Positions 41,691-50,313 of a stretch of 64,000 bases of DNA are shown here, piece after piece (position 1 is the stretch's first letter; the number at the start of each line of letters is the position of its first letter). The notes under the pieces were generated by a model, which was given only the letters and a program-made list of their open reading frames with translations, did no database searches and had not been told where the DNA came from. The position numbers were made by a program, and so were the translations under genes. Source of the DNA: Polaribacter sp. KT25b (GTDB taxonomy: Bacteria > Bacteroidota > Bacteroidia > Flavobacteriales > Flavobacteriaceae); NCBI RefSeq assembly GCF_900105145.1, contig NZ_LT629752.1:2919501-2983500 (forward strand), in the 5' to 3' direction.

Positions 41691-42068
41691 ATGATGAAGA
41701 ATAAGCATCAAATAATAAAAGTATTGCTACTAATTTCAATTTATTGTTTTGGTATTTATCTTTCTGCAAATTCATCTGCTTATTTTAGCGAACAAAATGT
41801 TGTAAAAGATAATAAACAGAAAGAATATGTATCTACAACATCAAAAGTTCTTTTTATTCATACGCAACAATATGAAAGCTTACAATCTAATTTAACAGAA
41901 TACTCATTACCAACTTTTGAATCGCCTGATAATTTATTTTGGTTAATTTCCAATTCAAATGAATTATTGTTTAATTCAAAGTTTAAACAGTATAATAATT
42001 ACTTAAAAAACATATTGATTAGGCATCGAAAGTCTGATCTTATTTTTCCTTTCCATAATTTTTGGTAA
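41691..42068 (+). CDS. Small exported protein of unknown function
   Basis: 125 residues with an N-terminal hydrophobic stretch (IIKVLLLISIYCFGIYLSA) that is a signal peptide or anchor, followed by a polar domain rich in Ser, Asn and Phe and ending in a basic and aromatic tail (RHRKSDLIFPFHNFW). A second ATG three bases downstream would shorten it by one residue. No known family recognised. It has its own -7 box and is followed by two hairpins. Confidence 0.55.
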   Translation: MMKNKHQIIKVLLLISIYCFGIYLSANSSAYFSEQNVVKDNKQKEYVSTTSKVLFIHTQQYESLQSNLTEYSLPTFESPDNLFWLISNSNELLFNSKFKQYNNYLKNILIRHRKSDLIFPFHNFW

Positions 42069-42083
42069 TACTTTTCCACTAAG

Positions 42084-42144
42084 AACTACATCTTTTGTAG
42101 TTAAAATTTAAGTACTTATATGTTGTGAATTACCACAACATATA
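42084..42144 (+). other. Two consecutive hairpins between small genes
   Basis: AACTACA (42084-42090) pairs with TGTAGTT (42096-42102), and TATATGTTGTG (42117-42127) pairs perfectly with CACAACATATA (42134-42144). There is no long T run after the second stem, so a leader or 3' structure is as likely as a terminator. Confidence 0.5.
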
Positions 42145-42177
42145 AAAATTAGTGTATCAAAAATTAAAAAACATAAA

Positions 42178-42675
42178 ATGAATTTAGGAACAACAATTAT
42201 AGGATTAGTATGTGTTGCATTATGCGCAATGCCTTTTATATTAACAAGTAGAAGTAAAAAGAAAAAGGAAAAAGAGTTGATAAACTCACTAAAAAATTTA
42301 GCAAAACAGAATGGTTCTGAAATTACCCAATATGAAATTTGCGGTAATTACGCTATTGGTATTGATGAATCTAAAAATTCTGTTTCCTTTATTATAAAAA
42401 CATATGAAGTATTTAAAATTCAGTTTGTTAATCTTTCATTGATTAAGAATTGTAAAATAAACAAAATCAGTAGCTCATCATCTAATAATGATCAAATAAT
42501 TGACAAGTTAAATTTAAACTTAAGTGCTGTTGATAATAACAAACCTGATGTTATTTTAGAATTTTACAATTCAGAAATTAGCTATCAACCATATAGAGAA
42601 TTAGAATCTATAGAAAAATGGAATAAACTAATTAACAACCTATTAAACACCAAAAAACAAAACAAAGTTGCTTAA
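42178..42675 (+). CDS. Single-helix membrane protein of unknown function
   Basis: 165 residues. One N-terminal membrane helix (TTIIGLVCVALCAMPFIL, residues 5-22) is followed by a very basic segment (TSRSKKKKEKE) that should stay in the cytoplasm, and a soluble domain with beta strands (AIGIDESKNSVSFIIKTYEV) and polar Ser/Asn-rich loops. No motif recognised; I believe similar proteins occur in Flavobacteriaceae. A long hairpin follows the stop. Confidence 0.6.
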   Translation: MNLGTTIIGLVCVALCAMPFILTSRSKKKKEKELINSLKNLAKQNGSEITQYEICGNYAIGIDESKNSVSFIIKTYEVFKIQFVNLSLIKNCKINKISSSSSNNDQIIDKLNLNLSAVDNNKPDVILEFYNSEISYQPYRELESIEKWNKLINNLLNTKKQNKVA

Positions 42676-42685
42676 TTAAATAAAT

Positions 42686-42733
42686 AATAACGAATCTTAC
42701 TTACAACAAAATCTGTTTGTAAGATTCGTTATT
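42686..42733 (+). terminator. Long 15-bp hairpin after the membrane protein gene
   Basis: AATAACGAATCTTAC (42686-42700) is perfectly complementary to GTAAGATTCGTTATT (42719-42733) around an 18-base loop. It lacks a clear T run, so it may protect the 3' end rather than terminate. Confidence 0.6.
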
Positions 42734-42915
42734 ACCTCAATATTTACAAATATTAAATCAGTTTTTAGAGAAGAAGTCGAATTTTGAAATAATAGCAATC
42801 ATCACTCCCCAAAAAAAAAATCAATTCTAGAAAAATAAAAGCTAAACAACAATTAAAATTAGATTTTCTTTATTAAATTTCAAAAATGTTATTTAAACAT
42901 TTTAAAATTTTATAA

Positions 42916-43299
42916 ATGCATACTTTTTCATTCAATCATATAGCACTTTCTGTAAGAGATGTAGATATATCTATCAAATTTTATCAAAAAGTGTTTCACT
43001 TTAAAGAAATTAAAAACACAGCTTCTAATTCTAAAACCAGATGGTTGTCTATTGGAGAAGACAAACAACTTCATTTAATTCCGCGTCCTAATTTTGAAAT
43101 AAAGGTAAACAAGGCAGTTCATTTTGCTTTATCAACGGCTGATATAGATTCTTTTGTAGTCGATTTAAAAGAACTACAAATTGATTATTCTGATTGGAAA
43201 AACACACAAAAAAAAGATTATGTTAGAAATGATGGAATTCTACAAATTTATTTTCAAGACCCAAATGGATATTGGATTGAAGTAAATAATGATGTTTGA
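42916..43299 (+). CDS. VOC/glyoxalase family protein
   Basis: 127 residues with the paired beta-alpha-beta-beta-beta modules of the vicinal oxygen chelate fold. Likely metal ligands are His in FNHIALSVRD (residue 6), His in LHLIPRP, His in AVHFALST and Glu in WIEVNND near the C-terminus. Small single-chain members dimerise and act as lyases, dioxygenases or resistance proteins; the substrate cannot be predicted. Convergent with the peroxiredoxin-like gene 16 bases away. Confidence 0.82.
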   Translation: MHTFSFNHIALSVRDVDISIKFYQKVFHFKEIKNTASNSKTRWLSIGEDKQLHLIPRPNFEIKVNKAVHFALSTADIDSFVVDLKELQIDYSDWKNTQKKDYVRNDGILQIYFQDPNGYWIEVNNDV

Positions 43300-43315
43300 T
43301 ACAGTTTATAAAAAC

Positions 43316-43870
43316 TTATTTCCACTTAATTCCACAACCCATACTTGGTTTTTGATTTTCTATTGCTGATTTATTAGCCAATAAATTATCAAGAGCATTT
43401 CTTAAATCAATTCCTGTTACTGGTTTTCCATTTCCTGGTCTTGAATTATCTAATTGCCCGTGATAAACTGATTTTAAATCAGCATCAAAAACATAAAAAT
43501 CTGGTGTACAAGCAGCATCATACGCTTTTGCTACTTCCTGAGTTTCATCAAACAAATAAGGAAAAGGATAGTTTTCATCTATTGCTAATTGTTTCATCAA
43601 TTCTGGTGAATCTTGTGGGTAATTCTCAACATCGTTCGAACTTATTGCTATAAAATGAATGCCTTTTTTTTGATAGTCATTCGCCATTTTTACTAATTCA
43701 GAATTTACATGAATTACAAACGGACAATGATTACATATAAACATAATAACAGTTCCTTTTTCTCCTTTTGCATTTTCTAAAGAAAGGAAATTATCATCAA
43801 CTGTATTGATTAAATTAAAATCCTGAGCTTTTGTGCCAATTCTAAATTCGTTTGATTCTGTTAATGCCAT
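43316..43870 (-). CDS. Peroxiredoxin-like (AhpC/TSA) thioredoxin-fold protein
   Basis: 184 residues, no signal peptide. The active site is MFICNHCPFV (near residues 43-52) with a CxxC pair, followed by ISSNDVENYPQDSPELM and a conserved C-terminal MGCGIKWK. This CNHCPFV subgroup of the thioredoxin fold is common in Bacteroidota and proteobacteria and is annotated as thioredoxin family or thiol peroxidase; the actual redox partner is unproven. The gene is upstream of the REP-like dyad and convergent with the VOC gene. Confidence 0.82.
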   Translation of the reverse strand: MALTESNEFRIGTKAQDFNLINTVDDNFLSLENAKGEKGTVIMFICNHCPFVIHVNSELVKMANDYQKKGIHFIAISSNDVENYPQDSPELMKQLAIDENYPFPYLFDETQEVAKAYDAACTPDFYVFDADLKSVYHGQLDNSRPGNGKPVTGIDLRNALDNLLANKSAIENQKPSMGCGIKWK

Positions 43871-43889
43871 TGTTTATTTTTTTTCAATT

Positions 43890-43955
43890 CGTCATTGCGA
43901 GGAACGAAGCAATCTCTCTCTTAAATAGCAGATTGCTTCGTTCCTCGCAATGACG
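43890..43955. repeat. REP-like dyad of the CGTCATTGCGAGG type
   Basis: Two 26-base arms, CGTCATTGCGAGGAACGAAG plus CAATCT (43890-43915) and their exact reverse complement (43930-43955), enclose a 14-base loop. It lies between the peroxiredoxin-like and flavoprotein genes. A single arm with one mismatch recurs at 8073-8097. Repeats with this core are known from several bacterial groups. Confidence 0.92.
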
Positions 43956-43970
43956 TTTTTAATAATTTAT

Positions 43971-45239
43971 CTATTCCGCCAAAGCATTCGCACAAATAAA
44001 ACCACCTGTCCATGCATTTTGGAAATTGAATCCACCTGTAACTGCGTCAATATTTAAAACTTCACCCACAAAAAAGAGGTTTTTATGTTTTCTACTTTCA
44101 AAACGCTTAAAGTCAATTTCTTTTAAATCAACGCCTCCAGCTGTTACAAACTCATCTTTAAAAGTAGTTCTACCATTTGCGTTAAAAACTCCTTTCGTTA
44201 ATTGATTTGCTAAATTTTCTAGTTGATTATTATTTAAATCTGCCCAATTTTGGTCAATTCTAATTCCAGCTGCAAGCACAAAACGCTCCCACAATCTTTT
44301 AGAAATTTCTGTAAAAGGCGATTTTAAAATCACGGTTTTTCTTGGCTCTTTCTTTTTTAAATTTAAAAGAACATTTAGTACTTTTTCGGTTGGTCTAGAC
44401 AACCAATTTACCTCCACATTATATTGATATTTTTTATCAGCCAAAACTCTTGCTCCAAAAGCAGAAAGTTTTAAAACTGCCGGTCCACTCATTCCCCAAT
44501 GTGTAATTAACAAAGGTCCTGAAGCTTCTAATTTTGTTCCAGAAATAGAAACAGTTGCATTTTGCACAGAAATACCTAATAAATCTACCAATCTTTTATC
44601 ATTGATATTAAACGTGAATAAAGACGGAACAGGTTCTACAACAGTATGATTTAAAGTTTCACATAATTCCCAAACTTTCTTAGAACTTCCTGCAGCAATA
44701 ACTACTTTATCAGCTTCAAAAACCTCTTCTTTTGTGTTGATAATCCATTTATTTTCTTGTTGATAAACTGAATTCACTCCACAGTTTGTCAACACATTAA
44801 TATTCAACTTATCAACAGCATTTTGAAAGCAATCTATAATAGCCTGACTTGTATTTGCTTCTGGGAAAACACGATTATCATCTTCAATTTTAAGCGGAAC
44901 ACCTTTGTTTTCAAACCATTCAAAAGTATCGCCAGTCATAAATTTATGAAAAGGACCTAGTAATTCTTTTTCTCCTCTTGGATAAAATTTCACCAATTCT
45001 TTTGGCTCAAAACACGCATGCGTTACATTACATCTTCCTCCTCCAGAAATTTTTACTTTTTGCAAAACGTCTTTCCCTTTTTCAAGAATTGTAATATCTA
45101 AATCAGGATTATTTTCTTTTGCGTTTATTGCTGTAAAATAACCTGCTGCTCCACCTCCAACAATTATTATTTGAAGCCCCTTTTTATTCCCCAAAGGGGA
45201 AAATCCACTATTCTCTTTATCTGTATGTTTTTCTTGCAT
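43971..45239 (-). CDS. FAD-dependent oxidoreductase, BaiN/HI0933 family
   Basis: 422 residues. The FAD-binding site is IIIVGGGAAGYFTAIN (residues 24-39), followed by the family hallmark VKISGGGRCNVTHA, and a C-terminal VGEVLNIDAVTGGFNFQ. HI0933-like flavoproteins include BaiN, which reduces bile-acid intermediates; the bacterial housekeeping role is unknown. The first 23 residues (MQEKHTDKENSGFSPLGNKK and on) precede the normal start and are partly encoded by an inserted repeat element (45174-45287). The next in-frame Met is beyond the FAD motif, so this start appears to be used. Confidence 0.85.
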   Translation of the reverse strand: MQEKHTDKENSGFSPLGNKKGLQIIIVGGGAAGYFTAINAKENNPDLDITILEKGKDVLQKVKISGGGRCNVTHACFEPKELVKFYPRGEKELLGPFHKFMTGDTFEWFENKGVPLKIEDDNRVFPEANTSQAIIDCFQNAVDKLNINVLTNCGVNSVYQQENKWIINTKEEVFEADKVVIAAGSSKKVWELCETLNHTVVEPVPSLFTFNINDKRLVDLLGISVQNATVSISGTKLEASGPLLITHWGMSGPAVLKLSAFGARVLADKKYQYNVEVNWLSRPTEKVLNVLLNLKKKEPRKTVILKSPFTEISKRLWERFVLAAGIRIDQNWADLNNNQLENLANQLTKGVFNANGRTTFKDEFVTAGGVDLKEIDFKRFESRKHKNLFFVGEVLNIDAVTGGFNFQNAWTGGFICANALAE

Positions 45240-45287
45240 GTTTTTTACGTTCTAGTTTCCTCTCTTTGGGAGGATTAAGGTGGGCTT
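45174..45287. repeat. CCCC-AAAGGGG repeat element overlapping two coding ends
   Basis: 114 bases bounded by the inverted ends AAGCCC (45174-45179) and GGGCTT (45282-45287). Internal palindromes are CCCCAAAGGGG (45189-45199) and CCTCTCTTTGGGAGG (45259-45273). On the minus strand the left part supplies the last residues and stop of the GYDIA kinase gene and the right part the first residues of the flavoprotein gene. The core resembles common Bacteroidota intergenic repeats (from memory). Confidence 0.65.
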
Positions 45288-46208
45288 AACCATTTGATTA
45301 TAAGTCAATACAGTTTCAAATCCTTTATTTTTAAAATAAGTTGGAGTTTTTTCATTTCCTGTTACTAAAACAAAATCTCCTCCCCAAGCTCCTAAACTTT
45401 TTATTGCTCCAAAATAATCTTGAAATAATTTTTCTTTTACTGGTTTCAATTTTATAATCGAACTGATAATTTGTTCATGTTCAACTATTAATTTATCAAA
45501 ATCAACAATTGATTTTGCTGATAAAAATTCATCAGAAATTTCTGAAATCCTTTTTATTTCTTTATCAAAATTGATACTACTTTCTCTAAATTTTGCAATT
45601 CCTTCTTTTGAATCTTGCTTCTGATTTAAATGCACAAAAAACAAATTTTCTTTAAAACTTGGATTGAATGCTACTTTCTCTACAATTGGTTTTTCATCTT
45701 CTATTTGATAAAATATTGATGTATTATTTTGTGCACAAGCAATATCATAACCACTTCCTTTAAAGGAATTCCATAATAATTTAAAAGCATCTACATTTGA
45801 CCAAGAAGCTATAGAATTAATCAATGTTGATGAAGTTCCTAATCCCCAATTTCTTGGAAAAGTAAGATTTGTTTTTACCAAAAAGCCATGTTCTGAATTT
45901 AAAAAATCTGGATTTAAGCATTTAGCTTCTTTTAAAATATCTAACAAAGTTTCTGCAATAATTTCTCCATTTCCTTCTTTATCAGAATTAAATGTACAAC
46001 TTACTAAACGTAGTTTTGGCAAATCGAAAACAGCTTCAAACCAACATTCTCCAGAATATGTAAAACTTCCCCAAATTAATTGAGGTGCTGCAATTTTATC
46101 AACAATTAAATCTTGCCCAAATTTTGTTGGAACAGCCAAAGATTTTGCGCCATCTAACACCAAATATTCTCCTGTTAATAAAAGTTTTCCGTTAGAATAA
46201 AAATTCAT
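45252..46208 (-). CDS. GYDIA family GHMP kinase
   Basis: 318 residues. The N-terminus FYSNGKLLLTGEYLVLDGAK and the loop NWGLGTSSTLINSIASW (near residue 121) mark the GHMP superfamily, and FKGSGYDIACAQNN (near 149-162) gives the family its name. Its position directly after HMG-CoA reductase (TAATG overlap of one base) strongly suggests a mevalonate-pathway kinase, possibly phosphomevalonate kinase. The final eleven residues (KPTLILPKRGN) come from an inserted repeat element rather than the family domain. Confidence 0.82.
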   Translation of the reverse strand: MNFYSNGKLLLTGEYLVLDGAKSLAVPTKFGQDLIVDKIAAPQLIWGSFTYSGECWFEAVFDLPKLRLVSCTFNSDKEGNGEIIAETLLDILKEAKCLNPDFLNSEHGFLVKTNLTFPRNWGLGTSSTLINSIASWSNVDAFKLLWNSFKGSGYDIACAQNNTSIFYQIEDEKPIVEKVAFNPSFKENLFFVHLNQKQDSKEGIAKFRESSINFDKEIKRISEISDEFLSAKSIVDFDKLIVEHEQIISSIIKLKPVKEKLFQDYFGAIKSLGAWGGDFVLVTGNEKTPTYFKNKGFETVLTYNQMVKPTLILPKRGN

Positions 46209-47941
46209 TATAATAATCCAAATTGTTTAAAATGATGCGTAAAATGTTTTACTTGAAACTTTTGCCAATACTCAAAATCTAGTTCTCCGAAAAAAGGATG
46301 AACTACTGTTCTGTTTTTATCATCAGAAAAAACTTTTACAAAAATGGCTACTTGTTTTATTAAATCATCAATAGCTTCTGCTATAGAATTAAATTTTAAA
46401 TCATTTGGTTCTTCCGCTAAAAAAGAAGCTTTAAAACCTGTTTGTAATTCGTTTTCTGTGTTTAAAAATGGTTTTCTACGAGCTGTTTTTTCATCAGAAA
46501 CAAAGGTATTTACAACCCAATTTCCATTAGCAATTTGCGTTACTGCACTTAAATGTTCAATCATTTGTTGTGCATTCATCAAACCAAAATTGGGTTTAGA
46601 ATTTAGAGTTAATTTTGATAAATGAGCTCTTACGCTATTTTCATCTAAAAAATTAATCCAATTTATTTTTGGCTTTCTTAAGGAATTTAATTTTTCTACA
46701 ACAGCAGAATGTGAAACCGTTCTTTTCTCAAAATACACGGTAATTATTTCTTTTTCTTCTTCATTTGCTTCAAACTGATTTAGGATATTTTGCAAGTGCA
46801 TTTTCATGTGTCCGTGCTGAATTCCTTTGGTTGTTAAAGCTCTTAAAGCTGCAAAATTTTGTGCTAAACCTGCTGCTGCTATAATTTGCATTAAAGTTCT
46901 TGCGGATGGTTTTTGCAACATTTCTAAAGAAAGTTTAGCCATTGGATGCAAAGCTGTTAAACCACCAACAGTTCCTAAAGCTAACGGAATTTCTATCCAA
47001 AATTTAAAAACTCCATCATCAATAGAACAATGAGATAAACTAGAATATTGCCCTGATCTTGACGCATACGCATGTGCACCCGCTTCAATTGCTCTAAAAT
47101 CGTTACCAGTTGCTAAAACAACAGCATCAATTCCGTTCATAATTCCTTTATTATGAGTTACCGCTCTGTAAGGTTCAATTTCTGCTATTTTTACTGCTTG
47201 CTGAAATTTCTCTGCAAATTTCTGCGGATTTTCGCCACCTAATTCCTCAATCTTACAACTTACTTCTGCTCTAACTAAACATTCTGGAACGTAATTAGAA
47301 AGAATACTCATTACAATTTCTATATCCTCATTTTCAAACTTTTTTGCAATCGCTTCTAAACAAGAATTGATAAAGTTTGCGCCCATTGAATCCTTCGTTT
47401 CAAAAGTGACATGCAATTGATAATAATTTGCAAGTTTAGCTGTTTTATCAACCAAATTAATTGATAAAATTCCACCACCACGTTTTTCCATATTTTTAGT
47501 GATGGAAGCTGTAGCTGCAAAAAGTTCTGTTTTATTCTGATTAAAATAGCTTTCTAAATCTTGTTTATCACCAGCAAACATAAAATGAACTTGACCAATT
47601 TTTTTAGTGCCAATTACTTTCGTTTTAAATCCGCCTCTTGTGCTCCAAAATTTTGCCACCAAAGAAGCTGCCGCAACTACAGAACTTTCCTCAACAACCA
47701 TCGGAATTACATATTCACGATCATTGATTATAAAGTTTGGCGCAACGCCATAAGGCATGTAAAAATTAGAAATAGTATTTTCTATAAAATCATCATGAAG
47801 TTCCTGTAAATCAGTATCAATATTCCAATATTGTTTAATAATATTTACAGTTTCTGTTTGATTGTGAAAGTAATTTTTAGTTAACCAATCAATTTTTTCT
47901 TCTTTGGTAAACTTTGAAAATCCAGCTATAATTTTACTCAT
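46208..47941 (-). CDS. HMG-CoA reductase (class II type) with extra C-terminal DinB-like domain
   Basis: 577 residues. The reductase part (1-425) has VVEESSVVAAASL with the catalytic Glu, TKDSMGANFINSCLEAI, HNKGIMNGIDAVVLATGND with the catalytic Lys, PLALGTVGGLTALHP and QHGHMKMH with the catalytic His. Class II enzymes usually end near 430 residues. The remaining 150 residues (MNAQQMIEHLSAV near 455, HPFFGELDFEYWQKFQ and HFTHHFKQFG at the end) look like a DinB/DUF1569 domain. The enzyme forms mevalonate; sequence class is called degradative although the pathway context is biosynthetic. Stop and next start share one base. Confidence 0.9.
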   Translation of the reverse strand: MSKIIAGFSKFTKEEKIDWLTKNYFHNQTETVNIIKQYWNIDTDLQELHDDFIENTISNFYMPYGVAPNFIINDREYVIPMVVEESSVVAAASLVAKFWSTRGGFKTKVIGTKKIGQVHFMFAGDKQDLESYFNQNKTELFAATASITKNMEKRGGGILSINLVDKTAKLANYYQLHVTFETKDSMGANFINSCLEAIAKKFENEDIEIVMSILSNYVPECLVRAEVSCKIEELGGENPQKFAEKFQQAVKIAEIEPYRAVTHNKGIMNGIDAVVLATGNDFRAIEAGAHAYASRSGQYSSLSHCSIDDGVFKFWIEIPLALGTVGGLTALHPMAKLSLEMLQKPSARTLMQIIAAAGLAQNFAALRALTTKGIQHGHMKMHLQNILNQFEANEEEKEIITVYFEKRTVSHSAVVEKLNSLRKPKINWINFLDENSVRAHLSKLTLNSKPNFGLMNAQQMIEHLSAVTQIANGNWVVNTFVSDEKTARRKPFLNTENELQTGFKASFLAEEPNDLKFNSIAEAIDDLIKQVAIFVKVFSDDKNRTVVHPFFGELDFEYWQKFQVKHFTHHFKQFGLL

Positions 47942-48084
47942 TTATGTATCTATAAACTATAATCAACAAATATAATTGAAACCTTTCTAAAAATGTGAAA
48001 TAATCAACTTTTATCCTTTTTTAAGATATTTTTTGCGAATTTTTGCGTAAACTTGGCAAACTTTCATGAAATATAAAGTATCAA

Positions 48085-50280
48085 ATGAAAAAATTATTCA
48101 TTTTAGTATCAATATCACTTTTAATTAGCTGTAAAGAACACACAAAAACTACTTCAAATTTGACATCAGGAACTAAAGAAATCACCCTAGAAGAAATATG
48201 GGATGACACATTTAAACCACAAAGTATGATCGCTTTAAATTCTATGAATGGCGATTTTTATTCTTTAATAAATGTTGATAAAACAACAAAAGAAACTACT
48301 GTAGACGCTTATAGTTACAAAACTTTAGAGAAAGTAGAAACAATTGTAAACAGCAAAAATCTAGAGGGTTTAGATAGTTTTTCTTCCTATAGTTTTAATG
48401 CCGAAGAATCTTCTTTAATTTTAGGAACAAATTTTAAAAAAATATATAGACACTCATTTACAGGTACTTTCTATTATTACAATATTGGCTCTAAAAAATT
48501 AATGCTGATTGGTGAAGATATTCAAGAACCAACATTTTCTCCTGATAGTAAAAAAATTGCCTACGTTAAAAATAATAATATTTATATTTTAAATTTAACG
48601 AATGATCATAAATTAACTCAAGTTACTAAAGATGGTAAATTTAATTCTATTATAAACGGAATAACTGATTGGGTTTACGAAGAAGAATTTGGTTTTGTAA
48701 AAGCTTTCGAGTGGAGTAAAAACAGTGATTATTTAGCTTTTTTACGTTTTGATGAAACTGATGTCCCTACTTTTTCTATGGATATTGTTGGGTCGGAATT
48801 GTATCCAAAACAGCAAGTTTTTAAATATCCAAAAGCAGGAGAAAAAAATGCTGATGTTACTTTACACATGTATACGCTTTCATCAAAAAATAGTAAAAAT
48901 ATTGCCTTGGGCGATTATGAATATATTCCGAGAATTAAATGGACAAATGATGCAAATATTCTCGTTGCAACGACTTTAAATCGCCATCAAAATAATTTAA
49001 AACTGCATAAAATATATGCGCTTAGAAGCAGTTCTATTTTACTTTTGGAAGAAACTGATAAAGCGTATATTGATATTACTGATAATCTTACTTTTTTAAA
49101 TGATAATAGCTTTATTTGGACTAGCGAAAAAGACGGATTTAATCATATTTATCACTATGATTTTGGCGGAAAATTGATCAATCAAATTACAAAAGGAAAT
49201 TGGGAAGTAACTAGATATTATGGTTTTAATGAAGCTAAAAACACTATTTATTATCAATCTGTAGAAAATGGCTCTACAAATAGAGGCGTTTATTCTATTG
49301 GTTTAGACGGAGACAATAAAAAGTTATTAAGTAATAATGAGGGAGAAAATACTGCTGCTTTTAGCAAAAACTTAAACTACTTTATAAATACGTTTTCATC
49401 CGCAGAAACTCCACCAATTTATTCTTTGTATGCTGCTGAAGGAGAAAAAATAAAAGTAATCAAAGACAATGCTGAGTTAAAAACAAAATTATCGACTTAT
49501 AAAATGAGTCAGAAAGAGTTTTCTACGATCAACATAAATGGCAATGATTTAAATATGTGGATGCTAAAACCTGTTGATTTTGATGAGAATAAAAAATATC
49601 CAATGTTGATGTTTCAGTATTCTGGTCCAGGATCTCAACAAGTTGGAAATAAATGGAACATCGACAAAGATTATTGGCACAATATGTTAGCACAAAAAGG
49701 AATGATTGTAGTTTGTGTTGATGGACGAGGTACTGGTTTTAAAGGTGCCGAATTCAAGAAAATTACGCAAAAAGAATTAGGTAAATATGAAGTTGAAGAT
49801 CAAATTGCTGCAGCAAAACAATTAGCTGAACTTTCTTATATTGATAAAAATAATATTGGTATTTGGGGTTGGTCTTATGGTGGTTTTATGAGTACAAATT
49901 GCATCTTAAAAGGAAGTGATATTTTCTCTACAGCAATTGCAATTGCACCAGTAACTTCTTGGCGTTTTTACGATTCTGTTTACACAGAACGCTATATGCA
50001 AACTCCACAAGAAAATGCAAGTGGTTATGATGATAATTCACCAATAAATTACGCAGAAAAGTTACAAGGCAATTATTTATTAATTCACGGAACTGGTGAT
50101 GATAATGTACACGTACAAAACTCGTATAGAATGATAAATTCTTTAATCGAAGCCAACAAACAATTTGATATGTTTATGTATCCAGACAGAACACATGCAA
50201 TTGTAGAAGGAAAAAATACGCGATTAAATTTGTACACAAAAATGACTAACTTTATCGACGAAAATTTAAATAAACAGTAA
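48085..50280 (+). CDS. S9 family peptidase (dipeptidyl peptidase IV type)
   Basis: 731 residues with a lipoprotein signal (SLLISCKEHT, Cys near 16). An N-terminal beta-propeller domain (about 40-480, DPPIV_N) covers an alpha/beta-hydrolase domain with the Ser of GWSYGGFMS (near 596), the Asp of GTGDDNVHVQNS (near 670) and the His of DRTHAIVEG (near 703). It should remove N-terminal dipeptides, typically with Pro or Ala at position 2, in the periplasm or on the cell surface. Two peptide transporters follow at once, so released peptides can be imported. Confidence 0.92.
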   Translation: MKKLFILVSISLLISCKEHTKTTSNLTSGTKEITLEEIWDDTFKPQSMIALNSMNGDFYSLINVDKTTKETTVDAYSYKTLEKVETIVNSKNLEGLDSFSSYSFNAEESSLILGTNFKKIYRHSFTGTFYYYNIGSKKLMLIGEDIQEPTFSPDSKKIAYVKNNNIYILNLTNDHKLTQVTKDGKFNSIINGITDWVYEEEFGFVKAFEWSKNSDYLAFLRFDETDVPTFSMDIVGSELYPKQQVFKYPKAGEKNADVTLHMYTLSSKNSKNIALGDYEYIPRIKWTNDANILVATTLNRHQNNLKLHKIYALRSSSILLLEETDKAYIDITDNLTFLNDNSFIWTSEKDGFNHIYHYDFGGKLINQITKGNWEVTRYYGFNEAKNTIYYQSVENGSTNRGVYSIGLDGDNKKLLSNNEGENTAAFSKNLNYFINTFSSAETPPIYSLYAAEGEKIKVIKDNAELKTKLSTYKMSQKEFSTININGNDLNMWMLKPVDFDENKKYPMLMFQYSGPGSQQVGNKWNIDKDYWHNMLAQKGMIVVCVDGRGTGFKGAEFKKITQKELGKYEVEDQIAAAKQLAELSYIDKNNIGIWGWSYGGFMSTNCILKGSDIFSTAIAIAPVTSWRFYDSVYTERYMQTPQENASGYDDNSPINYAEKLQGNYLLIHGTGDDNVHVQNSYRMINSLIEANKQFDMFMYPDRTHAIVEGKNTRLNLYTKMTNFIDENLNKQ

Positions 50281-50313
50281 TTCATAAATCAGTAGAATTC
50301 AAAAGAGAAACAT

